This document shows, in pieces, positions 55,550-64,000 of a stretch of 64,000 bases of DNA. Under the pieces are notes generated by a model, which saw nothing but the letters and a program-made list of their open reading frames with translations, did no database searches and was not told where the DNA came from. Where the stretch lies: positions 19,824,997 to 19,888,996 of the forward strand of contig NC_090953.1 in NCBI RefSeq assembly GCF_040807025.1. Direction: 5' to 3'. Positions within the stretch are counted from its first letter, which is position 1. The number at the start of each line of letters is the position of its first letter. Source of the stretch: Struthio camelus (lineage: Eukaryota; Chordata; Aves; Struthioniformes; Struthionidae). The position numbers were made by a program, and so were the translations under genes.

Positions 55550-58500
55550 TGCTCTGGCACACATTTATCACAAGTATTTATACCATCCAGAAATACTCAA
55601 GCTTTGTTTTCTAAACTAAAATGCTAACCACTAGAATCATGGTGTTTCAGTGCACAGGAGGGAAGTAATAATCTGGTGTCTGACTATGAGAGGTTGCCTA
55701 GAGACATACACAAACAGAAGTGAAACACGCTTGCCAAATTCCTTGCACTGGTATCAGCAGCATGAACACACTCAGCATCTTTGCAGTGAATGAAACAGCC
55801 ACAGGACGTACAAACAAACAGTCGCTGCGTGTGTAACCACGTTTCAGTGAATTTTCTTAATCCTAAAGGGATTTCCTGATGCTCTGCTTGATAACCAATT
55901 GCCTTTTTATCCTAAGAGCACGCAATCTCTGATACCACAATGGCTGTAAAGCGTAGCTCAGATATCACTTCTATTCAACTTCATTTTCTATTTTCAGCTT
56001 ACGACGAGTAACTTCAATCACAATTTAGTCTACTCAGGGGCTGGAGAGCTGCAGTTCCACCTGAAACTAAATACCAACCTGTCTGTGGTCCTACATGCAT
56101 TAATAGGTTAAAAAAACACACCTCACAAAACCGCTACGGTGAGTTCAGCTCTCCCAGCAGTATCAGCATAACACTGGCAGTATATACACAGACTACCAGT
56201 ATATTACAGCGTTAAGAGAGATTTTGAACCCATTTAGATGACACAGTACTTAAAGTGATCATAGCTGCCAGCTCTACAATAGCATTCCCCAGACCGCCAA
56301 CACACTGTAGGAAACATTACTGGCGCACGCAGAGTCCCTGACATCATCAGGAACAAAACAGCATCAATAATCACTACAGAGCTTGGTCTCTCTTGCTAAA
56401 GGCGTAGAACCAGCTATAAAAGGGAAGCTGCCAAAAATCCTCAGGGGAGTTTTTCCTAGGAAGAGGGTTAAAAGGTTTCATTTAAAATCAGGTCCGCCCT
56501 GTTCTACTGTCTCCCACTATTCTATGTTTTTTCCACATCCCTGACATAAACAGCCCCATGTTTTGGGTAAACTTCTGGCCTCTGCCAAAACAAAGGGGAG
56601 GCTGTCTCACCTTAAGTAAGTTCCCAAGAACTTAGGGAACAATTCTGAAAGTTTCAAGGAGCCTAATTAGGCACCATCTTAAAACAAATTCTCAACAATC
56701 CTTAAACAGTGTATTCCTATGCCAAAATTGTAGCATTCTGCAAAGAATTGCTCCTTTTTAGTTAACAACATGCAACCTTTGAAATGGACCGTGAAAATTA
56801 ATTACAATATAAAATCACCTTCCAGTTAAAGTTCACTGACCAAAATCTGCATAATATTACTACAGCAATATGGAACACACCTGTAAATCTCAGTTAAAAT
56901 TAACAAGTCTTTGAAATAGCAGGAAAGTTGGAAGGTTTAAATAAATCAATTCTGTTTAAGTACAGAATAGCACAGAACACTTAGGATTTTGAGCTAGTTC
57001 TTACACAACCAGAACTTCACTACCTAATTAGGGTCAGCCTTTGCTGCACTAGCTGGGGAACAAATGATGTCTTGTGACATAAAGGAATGTCACAAATTCA
57101 AAAACGGTAGCTTTCTTGATTAAATCTGACTAGGTACACTGATGTCTTTTTCGGTCTTTCAAGTAGCATCTTATATATAACTGTGGACCACATTTAAGGC
57201 AAAGTAACTTAATTAAAAAAAAAAAAAAGTTGATTCAGTGAGAGGGAATGGCAGTTATGAAGAGATTCATTTCTGCTAGGCAGGCTAAGACTTGCTTTTC
57301 CAGGTCAGAAGCACACACTTGAATTCTAAAACCAGATACTTCTGCCTTTAAAGGATTAGAAAAACGTATCAGTAGCTTGTAGTTTTACTGTGCATGAGCA
57401 CATGTAATGATTAACAGTTTCATTAATATTTGCTTTCACATAAGCCTCCAATAAATGCTTTCAGAGGAGCTGAACAATTTTTACTGCTGTGTCCTGCATG
57501 CTAGTGGCTAGTGCTCCCAAAGGGAACAGCTCTACAACCTTAAGGAGATGAAGGGAAAGGCTGTAGTGATAGAAAAAATAAAGATGGTTTCTAAACAGGT
57601 CTTCAACACTAAGGCTTACTTTCCTGATATGACTACTGTCCAGGAAGTCATTAATATATCAATAACCAGCAACCTTCCTAGTCTGTATGGAATAATTGAG
57701 TTTAAAGCAGCAGAGAAAGAGACTGCAAGACTAGCTAACATGGAGAGACAGACAGCTGTCTTCCTTCCTGTGGAGTTGGGAGCTGCACCAAAAAAAGCCT
57801 TCAGGATAGTTTTTTTACAGAAATAGAAAAGCTAGAACCCAAAATCCAAGGCACAGTTCGACATGTGTGCGTGCACAGAGTAACATGAAGCCACAAGAAA
57901 TTATTTGGTATTTAAAAGCCAAAGAAATTTGTACAGTATTTTATCTTGTCAATCTATTTGGGCGGAGGGGAAATCTTTTACAGCTGCAAGACAATGCATT
58001 CTTTTGATAAATACGATGAAGTACCATGTGAGATGTGTATCTTCCCTGGAGGAGGCAGGAGACAAACTTATTTATTCATACACCTGCATATAAATCTATT
58101 GCTCGTTATTAAAAAAAAAAAAAAAGGCTACAATGACAGCTCTATTGACTTCCTAGTTTCTCTTTCCCCACAGCCACTCATATCAATGTAATGCGCTCTC
58201 TAGATTCCTTGACCTAAACATGCTGGCTTTTGAATTAATCAAGTCAGTTTGATCAAATTTACTGAGTATTCTGCTTAGGTTATCCACAAAGATGCCAAAG
58301 AATTTCAATTGTGATATGAGCACTTACTGATTTTTGACTACAAAATCCACTCAAAGTAGCACCTGTAGCTATCTAGCAATTATACTTCTGTTTTATTGTA
58401 TTACTCTCAGATACTAACAGAGAACGCCCAATAGTTACAGGAGACTACTGCACTCCTCCTGTGAGCCAAGGGAAGAGAAGTGCACAAATGCAGTGCTGAA

Positions 58501-61500
58501 TGCATTACCTATGCAGTTCTGAAAAGAAAATAAAGGGGGGGGGGAGAAGAGGGGGTTGACTAGTCAGGTAATTTTTAACATGGCTATACCATCTGCTTGG
58601 TGGAGGAGGTAAGAAACAACGGGATCCTGACAACTACTTTCTTTACTCTTTTATGCTTGAATTTTAACAAATATTTCACAAGTATGATCAAGTGCTCCGT
58701 CTACCAGGCAGTATATCCCAGAAAAGACAGACGGAAGAGTGACTTGGTTCAGCAGAAATTATTTTTGCTTTCTTCCTTTTTACTCTGAACTGCTTGTGCA
58801 AAGATTTGTTAGGTGGAGTTTTGCACGTAGAGACAGATCAATTACAGGAAGACTGACACAGAGCTGTTCACTCAGCTATGGGACAAATAAGTCTCAAAGT
58901 CTGCATTAAGATAAGAGCCATGACTTCATGAACAGACTTGAATTATTTATCCGCTTGCATCATTACTCCAAATCTGATTTTCAGTTTAAACAAACATTCT
59001 CACTTTATTCTGTAGATGGTTTTAAATGGTTTCCGAATAAATATTTTAGAAGTATTTTTCACAGAGTAAATTTGGCTGCATTCCTTATTAACATGGATAT
59101 TTACAAATTTGTTTTATCTACAGAAAATTCTCATGTCCTTCCCTCTATATTAAAGTATACCAGAAGGGAGAATCGATAGGAGAGGTGCTACAGGATCTCA
59201 GTGAGTTCAGCTATGCTGCCTCATTTCTTTAAAAACACGGCACGGATACACTGGAGACAGCAGTGGCAGTGGTAGCAGCAAACCTTAGGTGACGCAAGAT
59301 TAACACTCAGAGACAAGATTTTTTAGATGTATTTAGGAAAACAGACAAGCTCTCAGTTACACAAGTGTTTCTTCGAGTCAGAAAGTAAAGCTTGAAACAG
59401 CAACCTAAACACAAATTGGAAACAACTGCCCCCAACAATCGGATCTGTTCTGAGATGTACTTAATTTGCCCTTTCTTACTTCAGGTTCAAACCTGAAAAA
59501 ACACTTGCTTGGATAAAAGCTTGTCCATTTTTCCTCATTTTTCTCAGGTGATATTCATACTGATACTTGTATGTAGGACTCTGGGAGGAACAAAGCAGCA
59601 GGGATTATAGGATCACAAAGGATCTTCATAAGGATTTGCTCAAACTCTCAGACTGTAGCTGTGCAGAGGATGGGTGGTTACGCTACTGCAGCCTCCTCAC
59701 CAACAGCAGTAGGTTGAATAACCTTGTTGCCAACGGATTCATAATCATGACCATACTTATTGTGCACCAGCTAAAGTCAGGATACAATCTATCTTCATTC
59801 AGCCTTACTTTCTTGATTATTTTTGATGTTATGTTGGGAAATTCACCAGCTCTTTTTCCATCTAGACATACAAATCTCACTGCTCTCATAGTGCTCACAC
59901 AGGCAGTTGCTAGCAAAGGACTGGCTGCGCTAACACAGCGGGATCAGTATCACTAGCTCTGCAAGTCCCATACTTGTTTTTCTGAAGGCATCGGTTCCTG
60001 AAATCGGGCAATTATGTGAGAATTCAGGATTCCTTGAAAAATATGGTGGTGGGGAATAGAAGGGGAGTACATAGCTCTCAGTTTAGGGTAAAACTGAGTA
60101 ATAACTTGAGTTGCCTAACTTTTAATAGTAAAAGGCTCGAAACGCCCTTGAAACACTCAAAAGACTCAAAAGTGTGTCAAGATTTATTAAAACTCGCAAT
60201 TATTTAGATTTTTAGAGTTGTTATCTTTGTGCAAACAATACTGACAGTATCTAGAGTGATAGAGCTTGCTCTACTTCTTCATGAATTATATTCATTTGGT
60301 AGCAACTAAGAAATGAGAAGCACTCATGGTGTCCACGCTTATTTTTGAGGCACAGGCAGGTAACATCATCCTCACCCCTTCATACCCCTTTACCACAGAA
60401 AATCTCATGCATACGTGGAAACTGTTTAGATAAGGACCTCTGAGTAAGTTTTAGTGAAACAGAGATGCATTCACAGACCTTTAGAAAAACTTGCTTTGAA
60501 CATATCCATGTAACTATGACGTGGATGCCCTGAAGTTGAAGGGAGCTGGCTTATTTGATCAGATTATATTGCTTTGCTCAACAACATGAGTATACTTTTC
60601 CTTTTGAATCTTCTGAACAAGGATACTGCCCAATGGAAAAATTAAACAAACAGTCACACTCTATTAGGACAGTCGTAAATAAGGAACATGCACCTCTGAA
60701 AATATGCTGTGAATAAACAGAATGGTGCGGCTGCTACATTTTGTTTAAGGAATCAGGGAATATGCTGCTTCAGTAATAGCCCCACCTTTCTTTTATTAAT
60801 GACATTATTTCCCCTTTTTTCTCCTCCTCTAATTTTGGATTTAAAAAAAAGAAAAATCACACTTTGAATATTTATTGACATCTTTTCATCATGAACAATA
60901 AAAAGGAAGGTTAAATTTTCTTTGAATTACCTTTACTGTTACACTTCATACAAAACGACCATGATGCCTTGAGGAACAATGGAGCTTTCGTGTCCTTTTT
61001 GCTCACTGGGTAAGCGTACTACTCCACAGAAGAGATAAGTATCAATACTGATGAACTCCCTGCAGTCTACGCTAAGATTAATACTGTTCAGTATTTATTA
61101 CTAAATTATTCTACAAACCACTTAGAAATCAGTAACTTATTGTTGCAGTTTTGTAAGGGAAAAAAAAAAAAATACTGCAAGGTATGGGGCAATGGTGTCT
61201 TTTCAGTCTTATGGGGACAATTTTGCCTTGAAGACTTAGTTGCAAGTTAGAGCAGCCTTGAGATTATCTACAGAGGACCCCCATAAGACTCAGAATGGCT
61301 GTGATCAGCTTTTCCTCAATGACTATCCTTCACCTGCAGACTGGACAGGGTATAATTGAAAAGCTCTCTGGCTAGATTGTCACCTGGCCACCCAAACATG
61401 TTCTGTAACATTGAAAAGGAAATTCAAGCTGGGATATATAATATAGCAATGCATATTTGAAAACATTTTTATCTAATATTTTTGGCCTAGAGAAATGGAA

Positions 61501-62559
61501 TTCAAACTTGCTAACAAACTAAATATACTTTAACAGCAACTAAAAAAAGAGAAAACATGCTTTTAGCATAGAAAATTTGAAGGCATACGAAGCAATGGTA
61601 GCACTTTCAGTAAGGACTGTGCCCTTCCTTTTAGGAAAGGCTGCACTTAGTTTAAGAAGGAGGGAGCTTAGTTATGCATAGTTATAGTTAGTTATAAGGC
61701 AAAAGTTTTAATTATTTGAGAAAGTTATATATCCGGTCAGGCTTAGATAGGGCGAGAGATTAAAAAAATGCTCTAATTTATTCCACTAGTAGAACTAAAG
61801 GCAACTTAAGTGGATACCAGCATTAAATAGTCTGAAAGACCATGTCTGAACTGATCTCTGTTTTCTTTTGGAGATAAGCTGCTATTTAAAATACAGGACA
61901 AAGCAAATAAGCAGCAAAGGAAGTACCTCTTCAAATGGTTCAACGTTTGCTATTAAACTTCACTGCACTGGGTTGATTTGAGTCCCTTGCTGTTGGATGG
62001 TAACTCCCACGTGCCAACACAGAAGTAGACGTTTGGTCACATGGTACCAGTTCCTCTGTACTTCCAGCTGCTAGGCTACATTACAAGACAGTGGGGAAAA
62101 AACATTATAAATATTTTCCTAACTTTTTTTTTTTTTTTTTAAACATAAACAATGTTTGTTGTACCCCTAGAATGTTTTGCAGTGAAAAAGAGAAGGTGAA
62201 GAAGCCTAGCCAGTCACATGTAGGAATGAAAGCTGTTCATAAGTGATCCATTAACACTTAGCACAAACAAGGTTTGAAAGCCACTTATTATGGCAGAAAT
62301 AAAGAGAGGAAGTTTGATTTCACAACCAATACTCCACTGCAGTTATTCATGCGAAGATAAATCCAAAAGCAAGAAACTATCAGTTCCTTACGTCAGTCAA
62401 TAATCTTAAATATCAAGTAAGTATTCCCTAACACACACCAGTGAATAAAGGAACTAGATTTAATATCAGTAATCTCATATAGCACGGAAAGCCTTATGTT
62501 CTCAGCGGGTTTCTTCCATTTTTAAATGATACAGTTAACGGTTCAGAGTTCAACTAGCA

Positions 62560-63485
62560 GCTAGCCACAAGTGGAGTTCCTCAGGGGCTCATACTGGGTC
62601 CAGTACTATTCAGTACCTTCATAAATTATCTGGGTAACAGGATTAATCAACCTTCTCCAAGTTTGCAAATGACATCAAACTAGGAGCAGAGGTAGATAGA
62701 GCAGAAGGAAGAGACACTATTCAGAGAGAGCTTGTCAGGCTGCAAAATTTGGCCAACAAGAATTGCATGAGATTTAACAAAGTCCTGCACCTGGAACGAA
62801 ATAATCCCAAGCAGCAGCACAGGCTGGGGCGTAGCTCTGCTGAAAAGGACTTGGGGTGCTTGGGGGCACCAAGCCGAACACGAGCCAGCAGTGCACCCTT
62901 GCAGCAATGAAGGCAAACCATGCCCTGGCCTGCACCAACAGGAAGAGCCAACAGATCAGAGATGGGATTATTCCACTCTGCTTGGTACTATTTGGGCAAC
63001 ACCTGGAATACTGTGTCTAGTTTTGGTTCCCTCAGTTCAAAAGAGGTGTGAAAGCTAAAGAGGGTCCAGCTGAGGATGACCAAAATGATTGAGGGTTAGA
63101 GACTTGAAAATGGAAGGTCAAAGTAATTGGGTTTGCTCAGCCTAGAGAAGAGATCAGGGAAGGGAGGCTTCCAATTCCCCAGAGAGACAGGAATAGAGAA
63201 AACAGATGTCCTCCCTTCACAAGGATGCACAGCGATAGGCAGGAGGCAACGAGCACAAGTTGTTTCCGGGGAAATTCTTTCCGGATATAAGCAAAAAAAA
63301 AAAAAAAAAAAAAAATCTTCAGCATGAGAACAATTAAAGATTGGAATAGGCTGCTGGAAATATTCAGGACTTGGCTTGACAAGGCCCTGAATAACCTAAT
63401 GTAAGGTCCTGCTTTCAACAGAAAGTCGGACCACACCATCTCCAGAGATCCCTTCCAACCCAGACTTTTCTGCAATTCTGTACAA
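62560..63485 (+). mobile_element. Old CR1 LINE fragment
   Basis: Plus-strand CR1 3' portion, strongly diverged. It includes the GTCCAGTACTATTCAG / TTTGCAAATGACATCAAACT region encoding the FA(N/D)D-type RT motif, the CTGGAATACTGTGTCTAGTT segment, and the 3' end GATCCCTTCCAACCCAGAC before TTCTGCAATTCTG. The reading frame is broken throughout. A 23-base A run (63293-63315) interrupts it. Confidence 0.85.
63293..63315. repeat. A23 run inside CR1
   Basis: An uninterrupted run of 23 A within the degenerate CR1 copy. It is internal, not at the element's 3' end. Confidence 0.9.
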
Positions 63486-64000
63486 CGATACCACATAAAA
63501 GACAACAAGACCTGTAGCTTTTAACTAATCACAGGACCCTTCCCAAAATAATCAAAGGACAAATAGCTCATTTACTGCTCTATTTCAAGCAATAAGCTTG
63601 ATAACAATGTAGACATTTTTTTGTTTCCTTATACTTCAGCAAGGACAAATTCCTCTTGTCCAAAATGAGATGTACAGAGCTTTGAGAGTTCCTGAAAAGA
63701 CTGCAAATCAAATGACATTTTTGAAACTACTCTATGAAGCCAAGCTGTACATATAGGATTTTAAACATCTACACAATCCAGTAGTCACAGCATTTAAGAA
63801 AGGTGCTAGGGTGGAAGCACACCACTGTTCTTCACTTTATTAGATACCCTGATTGCAACAGTTGTTCTATTTCCCTTACATCAATACCGGACTACAAACA
63901 TCTGCTCTGAAACTCTTAACAGCTAACTGCACACAGTGATCTTTTGAAATCAGTTTGACCAATTCTGCAGCAGGTAGAACTTCCAACTCAGAGACAGCAC
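63486..64000. other. Unique sequence at window end
   Basis: About 515 bp of AT-rich DNA after the CR1 fragment. Nothing recognised. Confidence 0.6.

Larger units (their letters stand above)
49576..62559. other. Intergenic DNA upstream of ANXA2
   Basis: About 13 kb. 49,576-50,000 is still GC-rich and includes a CRE/AP-1-like GCGTCAC near 49766. Beyond that the sequence is AT-rich, with a MIR remnant (54265-54390), a TG/TA microsatellite (55466-55545) and A runs (53279-53294, 58110-58125). Open frames of 92 codons (57548-57826) and 129 codons (59567-59956) on + match no family I recognise and have no promoter context. In other amniotes ICE2 lies upstream of ANXA2 on the same strand; I see no ICE2 exon here. 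Confidence 0.65.

Overview
This is vertebrate, almost certainly avian, nuclear DNA. It has long AT-rich non-coding stretches, GT-AG introns, and CR1 non-LTR retrotransposon fragments whose 3' ends carry the bird-typical 8-bp repeat (CACAGAAT read on the + strand). It also holds a few very old MIR-type SINE remnants, many microsatellites, and one CpG-island promoter. There is no bacterial, phage, CRISPR or operon-like content, and I found no previously undescribed multi-gene system.

One complete protein-coding gene is supported: annexin A2 (ANXA2), on the minus strand, running from a CpG-island promoter near 49,160 to a poly(A) signal at 13,769-13,774. I placed twelve coding exons at base resolution. 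Each has a GT donor and AG acceptor. Lengths are 48 (coding part of exon 2), 100, 95, 114, 91, 80, 60, 94, 96, 59, 123 and 60 bp including the stop, and together they encode an intact 339-residue protein. A short non-coding exon 1 ends at a good donor (49,121) inside the CpG island. The protein shows the S100A10-binding N-terminal helix, the Tyr24 site, four annexin repeats and three GxGT-type Ca2+ sites.

Layout on the + strand: 1-11,025 is gene-poor DNA downstream of ANXA2. 11,025-12,838 is a C-rich/G-rich minisatellite (73-bp unit built of two half-units, with a 536-bp higher-order repeat). 13,140-13,380 is a second, small CpG-rich block with a YY1-like motif, followed by a TA microsatellite. 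13,750-49,160 is ANXA2; its largest intron (intron 3, about 10 kb) holds two antisense CR1 copies, one bracketed by a 9-bp target-site duplication. 48,490-49,260 is the promoter CpG island, and 49,260-49,575 is a G-rich minisatellite just upstream of it. 49,576-62,560 is upstream intergenic DNA with an old MIR and microsatellites. 62,560-63,485 is a degenerate plus-strand CR1, followed by unique sequence to the end.

The most noteworthy items are the 73-bp minisatellite with its higher-order structure, the concentration of unusual sequence just past the ANXA2 3' end, the G-rich array at the promoter, and lineage-specific cysteine changes in ANXA2. Long open frames across the two minisatellites result from stop-free repeat units and are not genes.
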